A stretch of DNA of 64,000 nt, taken from Ensifer aridi. GTDB taxonomy: Bacteria > Pseudomonadota > Alphaproteobacteria > Rhizobiales > Rhizobiaceae. A program made the translations under genes and the position numbers. Below are positions 52,163 to 61,775 of the stretch, piece after piece (the stretch's first letter is position 1; the number at the start of each line of letters is the position of its first letter). The notes under the pieces were generated by a model, which made no database searches, was not told the origin of the DNA, and saw only the letters and a list, made by a program, of their open reading frames with translations. The DNA lies in the NCBI RefSeq assembly GCF_002078505.1, contig NZ_LUAV01000032.1:124001-188000 (forward strand), written 5' to 3'.

Positions 52163-54364
52163 CTAGCTGAGTTCCGGAAGGTCCTTGATCAGCTTGTCGA
52201 GCGTGATCGGATAATCCCGTACCCGCACGCCGGTTGCATTGTAGATCGCATTCGCGACGGCCGCCGCGACGCCGCAGAGCCCGAGCTCGGCAATGCCCTT
52301 GGCTTTCATCGGCGACGACGTCGGATCGGTCTCGTCGAGGAAGATGACCTCCTGGTGCGGGATGTCGGCATGCACCGGCACCTCGTAGGCGGCGAGGTCA
52401 TGGTTGACGAAGAAGCCGCGTTCCTTGTCTACGACGAGCTCCTCCGAAAGAGCACCGCCAACGCCCATCGTCATCGCTCCGATCACCTGACTGCGTGCGG
52501 TGATCGGATTGAGAATGCGGCCTGCAGCACAGACGGCGAGCATCCGCCGGATTCGCGTCTCGCCGGTCGCCACGTCTACGCCGACCTCGACGAAATGGGC
52601 GCCGAAGGTGGACTGCTGATGTGTCTCGGCGAGCTTGCCGAACTCGATGCTGTCCTCGGCCACGAGCCCTTCATCGCCGGCAGCTTCCGTAAGGGGCATG
52701 CGGCGGTCTCCGGACCTCACCTCGCCATCTGCGAAGATGAGATCGTCGGCGTTGTTGAAACCGAGCTTTTGCGCCGCGGCCTCGCGCAGCTTGACGCAGG
52801 CTGCGTAAACGCCCGCCGTGGAGCAGTTTCCTCCGAACTGCCCGCCCGAGCCGGATGAAACCGGGAAGCGCGAGTCGCCCAGGCTGACCGCAACCTTGTC
52901 GACCGGCACGCCAAGCATCTCCGCTGCGGTCTGGGCGATGATCGTGTAACTGCCCGTGCCGATGTCGGTCATGTCGGTCTCGACGCTGACGACACCCTCA
53001 CGGTCGAGGCGGACTCGGGCTCCGGAGGGAACCAGAAGATTGTTGCGGAATGCCGATGCGACACCCAGCCCGACGAGCCAATTTCCATCGCGGCGGCCGC
53101 CCGGCTGTTTGTTTCGCTCCTGCCAGCCGAAGCGCTCCGCGCCCGTACGCAGGCAGCCGACGAGATCGCGGTGCGAGAATGGCCGCTCCGGCTTCTCGGG
53201 ATCGACCTGCGTGTCGTTGATGATGCGAAACTCGACCGGATCGAGACCGAGCTTCTCGGCCATCTCGTCCATCGCGATCTCCAGCGCCATCATGCCCGGC
53301 GCCTCGCCCGGAGCCCGCATGGCATTGCCTTCCGGAAGGTCGAGCGTCGCAAGGCGCATCGCGGTCATCCGGTTTTCACCGGCATAAAGCAGGCGTGTCT
53401 GCTGAACGGCAACTTCGGGGCCACCGCCCGGAAGATCGCCGGACCAGCTTTCATGCGCAATCGCGGTGATCTTGCCGTCGCGCCCCGCGCCGATCCGAAT
53501 TCTCTGGATCGTCGCCGGGCGGTGCGTGGTGTTGTTCATCAGGAACGGGCGGGGCAAGGCGACCTTCACCGGACGCTTGGCTTCGCGCGCCGCAAGCGCC
53601 GCCAGCACCGCGTCGGAGCGAAGAAAGAGCTTCACACCAAACCCGCCGCCGATGAAGGGCGACATGATGTGGACCTTCTCCTTGTCGATCCCGAGCGTCG
53701 TCGCGAGATCGGTTCGCCACCAGTCGATCATCTGGCTCGACGTCCAGACCGTCAGTTCGTCGCCGTTCCATGCGGCGATTGAGGCATGCGGCTCCATCAT
53801 CGCATGCGATTGGTCGGGAGTGGTGTAGGTCTGGTCGAGCTTGACGACTGCTGCGGAAAAGGCCCCATCGAAGTCGCCCACTGCGGAATCCGGTTCGTCC
53901 TCCTCAGGTTTGACGGCGGTATCCCTTGCCGCCGCCAGATCGAAGACACCCTTCTCTTCGGCATAGTCGACCTTGACGAGTTGAGCGGCGGCGCGGGCCT
54001 CCTCGAAGGTTTCAGCGACCACGACGGCAATGGCCTGGTGGTAGTGCTGGATCTCCGTACCGCCGAAGAGCTTGGCGGTGTTGAACTCGCCCTTCTTCAG
54101 TTCCCCTATGCCGTCGGAAGTGACGACGGCGATCACGCCGGGAGCGCTTCTTGCGGCGGTGACGTCCATGGACCTGATCCGCCCCTTGGCGATCGCCGAG
54201 CCGACGACATGGCCATAGGCATAGCGGGTGTTCGGATCATGCCACTCGTAGGCATAAATCGCTCTGCCGGTGGTCTTGAGTGGGCCGTCGATGCGGTGGA
54301 TGGGCTGGCCGACGACCTTGAGCTGGTCGATCGGGTTCGTCGTTGCTGGTGTGTCGAACTTCAT
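52163..54364 (-). CDS. paoC: Molybdenum hydroxylase large subunit, PaoC-like aldehyde oxidoreductase
   Basis: A 733-residue xanthine dehydrogenase-family molybdopterin subunit: VVGQPIHRIDGPLKTTGRAI, TPDQSHAMMEPHASIAAW, FIGGGFGVKLFLRSD, MRAPGEAPGM, and GSGGQFGGNC near the Moco site, ending in the LGLCGVAAAVANAIYNATG region with the pi site. ATG 54364 follows AAGGGGG. It is the last gene of a paoABC-like operon (iron-sulfur, FAD, Mo order) as in E. coli, where the complex oxidises aromatic aldehydes in the periplasm. Confidence 0.88.
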   Translation of the reverse strand: MKFDTPATTNPIDQLKVVGQPIHRIDGPLKTTGRAIYAYEWHDPNTRYAYGHVVGSAIAKGRIRSMDVTAARSAPGVIAVVTSDGIGELKKGEFNTAKLFGGTEIQHYHQAIAVVVAETFEEARAAAQLVKVDYAEEKGVFDLAAARDTAVKPEEDEPDSAVGDFDGAFSAAVVKLDQTYTTPDQSHAMMEPHASIAAWNGDELTVWTSSQMIDWWRTDLATTLGIDKEKVHIMSPFIGGGFGVKLFLRSDAVLAALAAREAKRPVKVALPRPFLMNNTTHRPATIQRIRIGAGRDGKITAIAHESWSGDLPGGGPEVAVQQTRLLYAGENRMTAMRLATLDLPEGNAMRAPGEAPGMMALEIAMDEMAEKLGLDPVEFRIINDTQVDPEKPERPFSHRDLVGCLRTGAERFGWQERNKQPGGRRDGNWLVGLGVASAFRNNLLVPSGARVRLDREGVVSVETDMTDIGTGSYTIIAQTAAEMLGVPVDKVAVSLGDSRFPVSSGSGGQFGGNCSTAGVYAACVKLREAAAQKLGFNNADDLIFADGEVRSGDRRMPLTEAAGDEGLVAEDSIEFGKLAETHQQSTFGAHFVEVGVDVATGETRIRRMLAVCAAGRILNPITARSQVIGAMTMGVGGALSEELVVDKERGFFVNHDLAAYEVPVHADIPHQEVIFLDETDPTSSPMKAKGIAELGLCGVAAAVANAIYNATGVRVRDYPITLDKLIKDLPELS

Positions 54365-54368
54365 TGTC

Positions 54369-55319
54369 TTACCCCCTTGCCTCGGCGAGAACCGCACTCA
54401 GCGTGCGCTCGACGAGCGTGAGCTTGAAGGCGTTCTGCTCCGTTGGACGGGCGTCTGTGAGAAGCTTGGCGGTGACCGCTTTCGCTCCGTTCGGAAGCTC
54501 TCCATCGGCAGCTTCGTCGCGCCAGGGTTTGGGTGCGATGCCGCCGACCGCCACGCGACCGGTGCCATCCGGCTGAATGACGGCCCCGACGGAGACCAGC
54601 GCGAAGGCGTAGGAGGCGCGGTCACGGACCTTGCGGTAAATCTGCTTGCCGCCAACCGGCTTAGGAAGGACGACTGCGGTGATCAGCTCGCCCCGTTCAA
54701 GGACGTGCTCGATATGCGGCGTGTCGCCTGGAAGGCGATGGAGATCGGCAATAGGAACGCTGCGTGGCGTGCCGTCCGGCTGAACGGTCTCTACGACGGC
54801 GTCGAGCGCGCGCATCGCCACCGCCATGTCGCTCGGGTGGTTAGCGATGCATGCATCGCTGACGCCGACCACCGCAAGCTGGCGGCTGAAGCCGGCAAGC
54901 GCTGCGCAGCCGCTGCCGGGCTGCCTTTTGTTGCAGGGCTGGTTGGTGTCGTAGAAATACGGACAGCGCGTGCGCTGCAGCAGGTTGCCTGCGGTCGTAG
55001 CCCTGTTGCGCAACTGACCAGACGCTCCCGCAAGCAGGGCCCGTGATAGAAGTTGATAGTCGCGGCGAATCCTTTCGTCGGCAGCAAGATCCGTATTGCG
55101 GACGAGGGCGCCGATCCTGAGGCCGCCTTCCGGCGTCGGTTCGATTTGGTCCAATCCGAGCTCGTTGACATCGATCAGATGGGTCGGCGTCTCGATCTCC
55201 AGCTTCATCAGATCCAGGAGATTGGTGCCGCCGGCGATGAATTTCGCGCCTTCCTTGGTGGCAGCGGCCTTTGCAGCCGCTTCGGTCGTAGATGCGCGCT
55301 CGTAGCTGAAAGCTCTCAT
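54369..55319 (-). CDS. paoB: FAD-binding subunit PaoB-like
   Basis: A 316-residue FAD_binding_5 protein: KFIAGGTNLLDLMKLEIETP (FAD loop), RIGALVRNTDLA, and the Cys cluster CPYFYDTNQPCNKRQPGSGC, which in PaoB holds an extra [4Fe-4S] cluster. It carries electrons between the small and large subunits. ATG 55319 overlaps the stop of the iron-sulfur subunit (ATGA). The stop lies four bases before the paoC start. Confidence 0.9.
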   Translation of the reverse strand: MRAFSYERASTTEAAAKAAATKEGAKFIAGGTNLLDLMKLEIETPTHLIDVNELGLDQIEPTPEGGLRIGALVRNTDLAADERIRRDYQLLSRALLAGASGQLRNRATTAGNLLQRTRCPYFYDTNQPCNKRQPGSGCAALAGFSRQLAVVGVSDACIANHPSDMAVAMRALDAVVETVQPDGTPRSVPIADLHRLPGDTPHIEHVLERGELITAVVLPKPVGGKQIYRKVRDRASYAFALVSVGAVIQPDGTGRVAVGGIAPKPWRDEAADGELPNGAKAVTAKLLTDARPTEQNAFKLTLVERTLSAVLAEARG

Positions 55320-55951
55320 GCCTTCCTCCCCGCAACTTCGGTGATGGCTTCGACGATGTTCGAATAGGCGCCGCACCGACAGATGTTGCCGCTCATGCGT
55401 TCCCGGATCTCGGCGGCGGTGATCTCGGCGGGCGCCGTCAGGTCGCTCGTCACATGGCTCGGAATATTGGCCGCGATCTCCTCGAGCATTGCGATGGAGG
55501 AACAGATCTGGCCGGGCGTGCAGTAGCCGCATTGGAAACCGTCGTGATTGACAAAAGCGGCCTGCATTGGGTGGAGGTTACCGGGCTGCCCCACTCCCTC
55601 GATCGTGGTGATAGTGTCGCCTTCATGCATGACGGCGAGCGTCAGACAGGCATTGACCCGGCGTCCGTCGATGAGAACCGTGCACGCTCCACATTGCCCG
55701 TGATCGCATCCTTTCTTGGTGCCTGTCAGATGCAGGTGCTCCCGAAGCGCGTCGAGAAGCGTCGTTCGGTTGTCGAGCCGGAGCTCGCGGCGCTCACCGT
55801 TTACCGTGAAGCCGACTGTCGTGCTCTGAGATGCGGCGGGGGGATTCGTCTGGGCGTGACCGAGCGAGGATGCGCTCGCCACCGTGACGGTAGCGGCGGA
55901 GGCGACCAGTAGGTCGCGCCGCGAGATTTCGAGTGCGCCAGGACTTTGCAT
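55316..55951 (-). CDS. paoA: 2Fe-2S subunit PaoA-like, Tat-exported
   Basis: A 211-residue protein. A Tat signal (EISRRDLLVASAATVTVAS) is followed by two [2Fe-2S] domains: CDHGQCGACTVLIDGRRVNAC and CGYCTPGQICSS with NICRCGAYSNI. Long stretches match E. coli PaoA (KKGCDHGQCGACT, MHEGDTITTIEG). The folded heterotrimer should leave by the Tat system and work in the periplasm. I use ATG 55951 (GGAG upstream); ATG 55963 and a TTG at 55984 are alternatives. Confidence 0.9.
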   Translation of the reverse strand: MQSPGALEISRRDLLVASAATVTVASASSLGHAQTNPPAASQSTTVGFTVNGERRELRLDNRTTLLDALREHLHLTGTKKGCDHGQCGACTVLIDGRRVNACLTLAVMHEGDTITTIEGVGQPGNLHPMQAAFVNHDGFQCGYCTPGQICSSIAMLEEIAANIPSHVTSDLTAPAEITAAEIRERMSGNICRCGAYSNIVEAITEVAGRKA

Positions 55952-56235
55952 ATCCAGCTCCATGTCTTGATGATGGAAGGTCAAGGGCGGCGCGGCTGTC
56001 CAACAAGCCGCAAACGCCGAATCCTCGAAGCGGCGAAACGTTCCACCTGTGCGTTCGGTTCAGCTAGGGCGCTGAGTAGGGGCGATTAGTAGGCGCCGAC
56101 CGATAAGCCTTATCGCCCTGTTCAATAAATGCCGATGCTACTCTGTTTTCGCTTCGGAAAGCTGGCGGCAGGCAGAACGGCCGATTTTGCAGGATGTCGC
56201 CTTGGGACGGGCGGCAAATTCGCTTTTTCCGGAAA

Positions 56236-57132
56236 TCAGGCGGCGTGGTACCGCAGCGCATCGACCACGACCTTGAATGCCGGGGAGTTCTGATGTCGGC
56301 TTGGATAATAGATGAAGTAACCGGCGAAAGGAGGCGACCAGGCCTCGAGCAGGGGGACCAAGCGCCCCGCCGTGATGTGTTCCTTGACAAGGTCGTCCGG
56401 CACATAACCTATGCCGTGACCTTTCACGGCCGCGTCGACTATGGAGTAGGAGCTGTTGAAGGTTAATTGTCCGTCGACCCTGACGCGCAGCTCTTGTCCG
56501 TCCTTCTCGAACTCCCAGACATAAAGCCCTCCCCCTGTCGTCTGGCGCTGGTTGATGCAGTTGTGCTGGATCAATTCCTGCGGATGCCGCGGTAACGGGC
56601 GATTTGCCAAATATTGCGGCGAGGCGACTGCCAGAAGGCGCCAGTCCGGCCCGATCCGGACCGCGATCATGTCCTTTTCGATGCTCTCGCCAAGGCGGAC
56701 GCCGGCGTCGAACCCATCTTCCACGATATTCCGCAAACCATTGTCCGCGCTAAGTTCAAGCTTGACGTCGGGATATTGCGAGAGGACCGGCTCCAGTTTG
56801 GGCCAGACTATGCGCTCTAGAGCGTGATCAGACAGCGTGATCCTGACCGTGCCGGACGGCTTGTCACGAAGCGCGGTCAGCGCCGCGAGATCATCGCGTA
56901 TGGCGGATACCCGAGGCGCTAGCGATTGAAGCAAGCGCTCGCCAGCTTCCGTCAATGCGACGCTGCGGGTGGTCCGGGCCAACAGCCTGAGGCCCATGCG
57001 CGTTTCCAGGCGCTTGATCGTGTGACTGAGCGTCGATTGGGTTACGCCGAGCTTGGCAGCCGCCTTCGTGAAACTCCGTTCCTCTGCCACGGCCAAGAAC
57101 CATAGCAGGTCATTGAAGTCTTCCTTCGCCAT
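56236..57132 (-). CDS. LysR-family transcriptional regulator
   Basis: A 298-residue LysR protein: N-terminal winged helix (FNDLLWFLAVAEERSFTKAA, then LGVTQSTLSHTIKRLETRMG) and a periplasmic-binding-like effector domain from about residue 90. It is divergent from iorAB with 159 bases between, and a T-N11-A palindrome lies 19 bases before its ATG. It probably controls iorAB-cytochrome, and possibly paoABC on its other side, about 250 bases away. Confidence 0.9.
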   Translation of the reverse strand: MAKEDFNDLLWFLAVAEERSFTKAAAKLGVTQSTLSHTIKRLETRMGLRLLARTTRSVALTEAGERLLQSLAPRVSAIRDDLAALTALRDKPSGTVRITLSDHALERIVWPKLEPVLSQYPDVKLELSADNGLRNIVEDGFDAGVRLGESIEKDMIAVRIGPDWRLLAVASPQYLANRPLPRHPQELIQHNCINQRQTTGGGLYVWEFEKDGQELRVRVDGQLTFNSSYSIVDAAVKGHGIGYVPDDLVKEHITAGRLVPLLEAWSPPFAGYFIYYPSRHQNSPAFKVVVDALRYHAA

Positions 57133-57150
57133 CGCCGGAACTCGCTATTC

Positions 57151-57175
57151 GATTTATGGCTCTCATCGATAAATC
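57151..57175. promoter_or_regulatory. LysR-type operator (T-N11-A palindrome)
   Basis: GATTTAT (57151-57157) and ATAAATC (57169-57175) are exact reverse complements separated by 11 bases, giving the LysR-box T-N11-A form. The site stands between the lysR gene and iorA, 19 bases from the regulator start. Confidence 0.65.
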
Positions 57176-57291
57176 TAAGAGAAACGAGGCCACTAATCCA
57201 TAGGAATCGCTTTTGCTAGCGTCCCCCGCTGAAACAGTCCGCTCCCTGTTTCGAGACCCGTTTTCGCGTAAACTGGATTTGGGACACCGCC

Positions 57292-57738
57292 ATGGAACTC
57301 ACCATCAATGGGACGAAGCACCAGGTCGACATCGAGCCGGATACGCCGTTGCTCTGGGTTCTTCGTGACGAACTCGGGATGACCGGCACCAAGTACGGTT
57401 GCGGACTGGCGCAGTGTGGCGCCTGCACCGTGCTCGTCGACGGACAGGCGACGCGCTCCTGTGTCACGCCGGTAGAGAGCGTTGCGGGTTCCGAGATCAT
57501 GACCATCGAAGCCATCACAGAAGACTCCGTTGGCCAGAAGGTCGTCGAGGCATGGGTCGCCAATCACGTTGCGCAATGCGGCTACTGCCAGTCGGGCCAG
57601 GTAATGGCGGCAACGGCACTCCTGAAGCAGAGCCCTCAACCGACCGATGAGGACATCGCAGGAGCGATGGTCAATCTCTGTCGCTGTGGGACCTACAACG
57701 CGATCGCGGCTGCCGTCCGGCAGGCTGCTCAGGCTTGA
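57292..57738 (+). CDS. iorA: Isoquinoline 1-oxidoreductase-type alpha subunit, 2Fe-2S
   Basis: A 148-residue [2Fe-2S] protein: MELTINGTKHQVDIEPDTPL, KYGCGLAQCGACTVLVDGQ, CGYCQSGQVMAATALL and NLCRCGTYNAI. The size and composition match IorA of isoquinoline oxidoreductase, which transfers electrons from the Mo subunit. It has no signal peptide and may be carried out bound to the Tat-tagged IorB. It is the first gene of a three-gene unit. Confidence 0.88.
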   Translation: MELTINGTKHQVDIEPDTPLLWVLRDELGMTGTKYGCGLAQCGACTVLVDGQATRSCVTPVESVAGSEIMTIEAITEDSVGQKVVEAWVANHVAQCGYCQSGQVMAATALLKQSPQPTDEDIAGAMVNLCRCGTYNAIAAAVRQAAQA

Positions 57739-57753
57739 TTGAAGAGCGGCGCC

Positions 57754-59994
57754 ATGAACGAGATGACTCCCATTGCCTCCGAAATTATGTCCAGTGAATT
57801 GGGCAAGCCGTTCAAGCTGTCGCGGCGCGGCTTTCTCGGCGCCTCGCTCGGCGCGCTCGTGCTCGGCGTCACTCTGCCGGCCGGGAGAGCCAGGGCGCAG
57901 GCAGCCGCCGCAACCATCACGCCCGGCACGCGTGTTGCGGCTTTTCTGGAAATCCGCCCCGACAGCACTGTCCTCTTCCGCAGTGCTTTCATAGAGGGAG
58001 GGCAGGGCATCTTCACGGCCATGGCCCAGATCGTCGGGGAAGAACTGGACGTCGATCCGGCCAATTTTGTCGTCGAGGGCGCACCTCCCGGTCCCGATTA
58101 TCTCCTCACCGGCGGCGGACGATTTACCGGTGGCAGCATGTCGGTCCGCATGAGCTATGAGACAATGCGCCGGCTCGGGGCATCGGCGCGTCAGATGTTG
58201 TTGCAGGCCGCCGCGGCACAGCTTGGCGTGCCCGTGTCTGAGCTGTCGACCGAGCCCGGCCGCGTGGTGCACGCCGCTTCGGGCCGGACCATCCCATACG
58301 GTGAGATCGCGGATGCGGCCGCCGGGCTGCCCGTCGCGACCGAGGTCGCACTGCGTGATCGCGCCGACTTCCGCTGGATCGGCAAGCCGGTCGAACGACT
58401 CGATGTGCGCGACAAGTCGACGGGTAAGGCTCAATACGCGATCGACCTGAAGGTTGATGGCATGCTCTATGCGGCCGTGCAGCACAGCCCTCGTCTCGGT
58501 GGCGAGCCGGGTGCGTTGCAGAACGAAGCCGACGTGCGCGGAATGCCCGGCGTCCACTCCATTCACAGGCTGCAGGGCGCCGTTGCCGTGGTCGCCAACA
58601 GCTGGTGGCGTGCCCGCATGGCGGTCGAAGCCTTGCAGGTGACCTGGACCGATGCCGTCGGAACAGCGCATGCGATGCCGGCCGACTTCTCCACCGAGGC
58701 GCACATGGCGAAGTTGAAGGCGGCGACCGGCAACGGCGTCGCCTATGAAACGGAGGGAGATGTTCAGAGCGCGCTAACAAGCGCCGCGCGGGTGGTGGAG
58801 GCTGCCTATGACGCGCCCTATCTGGTTCATGGACAGCTCGAGCCGCCATCGGCGCTGGCACGTTGGAAGGAAGACGGGTCGCTCGAGCTCTGGATTCCCA
58901 ACCAGGCACCCGAGATGTTCCAGGCCGAGGCGGCGAAGCTGGCGGGGATCGCGCCTGAGAAGGTCATCATCCATTCGCCGATGCTCGGCGGCTTCTTCGG
59001 GCGGCATTTCCTCTATCAGACGGCCAATCCTTTCCCTCAGGCCATCCAGCTCGCCAAGGCTGTTGGCCGCCCGATCAAACTGATCTGGAGCCGCGAGGAG
59101 GAGTTCCTGCGCGACGCATTGAGGCCCATGGCTGCGGTGCGCTTCCGCGCCGGATTGGACGGCAACGGTATGCCGATAGCACTCGCCGCCGTCGCGGCCG
59201 GAGAAGGGCCGACGGGCCGCTGGTTCGGTCGCCAGCCGGACAAGGTCGACAGTTCTGCCGTCGAGGGCATTGCCGGCAAAGTCTATGCCATCCCCAATCG
59301 GCGTGTCGCCCATATTCACGTGGACGATCCGGCAATCATCGGCTTCTGGCGCTCCGTCGGCCACTCGATGAACGACTTCTTCTACGAGACCTTCTTCGAC
59401 GAGATGGCCGATGCGGGTCAGCAGGATCCTTATGAACTGCGGCATCGCCTTCTGGCCGAGAGCCCGCGGCACAGAACGCTGCTGGAAGCCGTCGCGGAAC
59501 TCTCCGGAGGCTGGAAGCGTGGACCCTTCACGGCTGAGGACGGCACGCGCCGCGCCCGTGGCGTGGCCATGGCCTCACCCTTTGGCAGCGAGGTCGCGAC
59601 GATTGCCGAAGTGTCCCAGCGGCAGGGCGAGATCATCGTGCACGACGTCTGGGTGGCGATCGATCCGGGAAGCATCGTCAATCCCGCGATCATCGAGGCG
59701 CAGGTGAATTCGGCCGTTGCCCTTGGCCTTTCCTCCGCTCTCCTCGAGGAGGTCGTCTATGTCGACGGCGTGCCGCAGGCCCGCAACTACGACGGCTATC
59801 CGATCCTCACGCCGGATCGCATGCCGCGGGTCCACGTGCGGATCGTGGAAAGCGGTGCCCCGATGGGCGGCATCGGCGAACCCGGCTTGCCGGGCGTACC
59901 GCCGGCCGTCGCAAATGCCGTCTCCGTTCTCGCAGGTAAGCGCGCCCGGAGCCTGCCGCTCTCCAAACTCGATCTCAAGGGAGTCGACGGTTGA
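57754..59994 (+). CDS. iorB: Isoquinoline 1-oxidoreductase-type beta subunit, molybdopterin-binding
   Basis: A 746-residue Mo hydroxylase large subunit with a Tat signal (KLSRRGFLGASLGALVLG), then TGKAQYAIDLKVDGMLYAAV, LGGFFGRHF, VGHSMNDFFYETFFDEMA and GEPGLPGVPPAVANAV near the C-terminus, where the catalytic glutamate of the GxGE region belongs. IorAB-type enzymes hydroxylate N-heterocycles or oxidise aldehydes. Electrons probably go to the cytochrome c encoded next. ATG 57754 has a weak GAAGAG site; the TTG at 57739 immediately follows the iorA stop. Confidence 0.86.
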   Translation: MNEMTPIASEIMSSELGKPFKLSRRGFLGASLGALVLGVTLPAGRARAQAAAATITPGTRVAAFLEIRPDSTVLFRSAFIEGGQGIFTAMAQIVGEELDVDPANFVVEGAPPGPDYLLTGGGRFTGGSMSVRMSYETMRRLGASARQMLLQAAAAQLGVPVSELSTEPGRVVHAASGRTIPYGEIADAAAGLPVATEVALRDRADFRWIGKPVERLDVRDKSTGKAQYAIDLKVDGMLYAAVQHSPRLGGEPGALQNEADVRGMPGVHSIHRLQGAVAVVANSWWRARMAVEALQVTWTDAVGTAHAMPADFSTEAHMAKLKAATGNGVAYETEGDVQSALTSAARVVEAAYDAPYLVHGQLEPPSALARWKEDGSLELWIPNQAPEMFQAEAAKLAGIAPEKVIIHSPMLGGFFGRHFLYQTANPFPQAIQLAKAVGRPIKLIWSREEEFLRDALRPMAAVRFRAGLDGNGMPIALAAVAAGEGPTGRWFGRQPDKVDSSAVEGIAGKVYAIPNRRVAHIHVDDPAIIGFWRSVGHSMNDFFYETFFDEMADAGQQDPYELRHRLLAESPRHRTLLEAVAELSGGWKRGPFTAEDGTRRARGVAMASPFGSEVATIAEVSQRQGEIIVHDVWVAIDPGSIVNPAIIEAQVNSAVALGLSSALLEEVVYVDGVPQARNYDGYPILTPDRMPRVHVRIVESGAPMGGIGEPGLPGVPPAVANAVSVLAGKRARSLPLSKLDLKGVDG

Positions 59995-60365
59995 AATACG
60001 TGGTTATAGCGCTTCTGGGCTCTCTTCTTTCCATAGCCGTTGCGGCGCCTGCCTTCTCTCAGGAGGCGGACGCCGCGCCGGGTCAGAGGCTGTTTCAGCA
60101 ACGTTGCGGTGCCTGCCATCAGATCGCAACGCCACGAAACGGCGTTGGCCCCAATCTGCAGGGCGTGGTCGGTCGCGCAGCCGGCACCGTCGAGGGATTT
60201 AGGTACTCTGCTGCGCTTCGGGACTCCGGGATCACCTGGACACCCGAACAGCTGGAGACCTTCCTAAGCAATCCTACTGCCATGGTCCGTGGCACGCGGA
60301 TGACGCAGCGTTACAACAATGTTGAAGAACGGCGGACGATCATCGAGTTTCTCGGAACGCAGTAG
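59991..60365 (+). CDS. Periplasmic c-type cytochrome, small soluble class I
   Basis: A 124-residue protein from a TTG overlapping the iorB stop, with AAGGGAG upstream. The signal peptide (VIALLGSLLSIAVAAPAFS) is followed by a cytochrome c domain: haem site CGACH (residues about 39-43), GPNLQGVVGR and the axial methionine in RGTRMTQ. Three-subunit IorAB-cytochrome sets are common; the cytochrome takes electrons from the molybdenum enzyme to the respiratory chain. Confidence 0.88.
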   Translation: MKYVVIALLGSLLSIAVAAPAFSQEADAAPGQRLFQQRCGACHQIATPRNGVGPNLQGVVGRAAGTVEGFRYSAALRDSGITWTPEQLETFLSNPTAMVRGTRMTQRYNNVEERRTIIEFLGTQ

Positions 60366-60584
60366 GTCTGTCGGACTGACCTGCTTGGTGGCGGTGGTCG
60401 TTCCCTGTCGGCGCCGGCACATGCGGATCACGGATCAATATGTTCAGATGCTGCTCTCACCCCTGAACTTATGCGCCATATCGATAAATCCTTGCGGATT
60501 ATGGCGGCTAATCCGCTCAATGCATGTCTGATACATGGAAGCGCGAGGCAAACTCCCGGCCTCGCCTTCAAGGAAGATAGACAT

Positions 60585-61775
60585 ATGGTGCAGGCGACAT
60601 TCGATGAGACTTTGACCAAATCCGTTGCTGCTTGGGGCGCGATCGCGTCCATGGCGCTTTGCGTAGCGGTCCTGATTGCTTCGGAGTTCATGCCGGTCAG
60701 TCTCTTGACGCCGATCGCCGGCGACCTTGGCATGAGCGAGGGGCAGGCCGGACAGGCGATCTCGATTTCGGGTCTGTTCGCGGTGTTGACCAGTCTCTCC
60801 ATAGCCGGGCTCACGCGGAACATCGATCGCAAGATCCTCCTGTCTTCGTTCTCGCTCCTGCTGATCGTCTCCGGTCTGATCGTCACCTTCGCGCCAAATC
60901 ATGCGGCACTTATGACCGGCCGCGCCTTGCTCGGCGTCGCGATCGGTGGCTTCTGGTCGATGTCCACCGCCGTCGTCATGCGCCTTCTGCCGGAAAGAGA
61001 CGTGCCGAAGGGGCTTGCTATGCTGAATGCCGGCAACGCCATCGCTGCCACGATCTCGGCACCGCTTGGCAGCTTTCTGGGTGATTACGTTGGGTGGCGG
61101 GGCGCGTTTTTTCTGGTCGTGCCTTTGGCGCTGCTTGCGCTCATCTGGCAATGGTTGAACATACCGTCCCTTCCGCCGCGCCGGCGCAGGGCAAGAGGCA
61201 ACGTTTTTCGCCTTCTGGGACGCCGACAGGTCGCTCTTGGCATGACAGCGATCCTGTTGCTGTTCATGGGACAGTTTGCTCTGTTCACCTATCTTCGGCC
61301 GTTCCTCGAGTCCGTCTCGGGCTATTCCGTCACCGCGCTGTCCGTGGTTCTTTTGCTGATGGGACTGGCCGGTGTCGCGGGGACCTGGAGCATCAGCCGG
61401 GTGCTTTCGACGCACCTCTACCCGGCCGTGATTTTCATTCCGCTCGTGATGGCCGCGATCGCCCTTCTGCTGATTGCATTCGGTTCTAGCAAGCTTCCGA
61501 TCGCTGGCTTGTTGATCGCGTGGGGCTTTTTCGGAACTGCGGCGCCGGTCGGTTGGGGAACCTGGCTGAGCCGGGTTCTGCGCGACGATGCGGAGGCCGG
61601 CGGCGGCCTCCAGGTTGCCGTCATTCAGTTTGCCATCACAATCGGTGCAGCCGGCGGTGGCCTGCTGTTCGATTGGGCAGGATGGTGGAGTTCGTTCGCC
61701 TTCGCCGCCGTGCTGTTGCTTGGATCCGCCGTGGCCGGCGCGGCAGCCTGGGTCGATTGGGAGCATGCAAAATGA
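60585..61775 (+). CDS. MFS exporter, DHA1 type (AraJ/purine efflux-like)
   Basis: A 396-residue protein with 12 membrane segments: MALCVAVLIASEFMPVSLLT, the motif-A-like LTRNIDRKILL, MTGRALLGVAIGGFWSMSTA and GWRGAFFLVVPLALLALI. These features fit the DHA1 group of drug, sugar or nucleoside exporters. I use ATG 60585 after AAGGA; the frame remains open to 60471 but the extension lacks a membrane or signal character. Its stop overlaps the next start (ATGA). Confidence 0.86.
   Translation: MVQATFDETLTKSVAAWGAIASMALCVAVLIASEFMPVSLLTPIAGDLGMSEGQAGQAISISGLFAVLTSLSIAGLTRNIDRKILLSSFSLLLIVSGLIVTFAPNHAALMTGRALLGVAIGGFWSMSTAVVMRLLPERDVPKGLAMLNAGNAIAATISAPLGSFLGDYVGWRGAFFLVVPLALLALIWQWLNIPSLPPRRRRARGNVFRLLGRRQVALGMTAILLLFMGQFALFTYLRPFLESVSGYSVTALSVVLLLMGLAGVAGTWSISRVLSTHLYPAVIFIPLVMAAIALLLIAFGSSKLPIAGLLIAWGFFGTAAPVGWGTWLSRVLRDDAEAGGGLQVAVIQFAITIGAAGGGLLFDWAGWWSSFAFAAVLLLGSAVAGAAAWVDWEHAK

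Noticed and set aside
57193..58704. 503-residue open frame on the minus strand
   Set aside because: It is antisense to iorA and iorB, both of which carry intact cofactor motifs.
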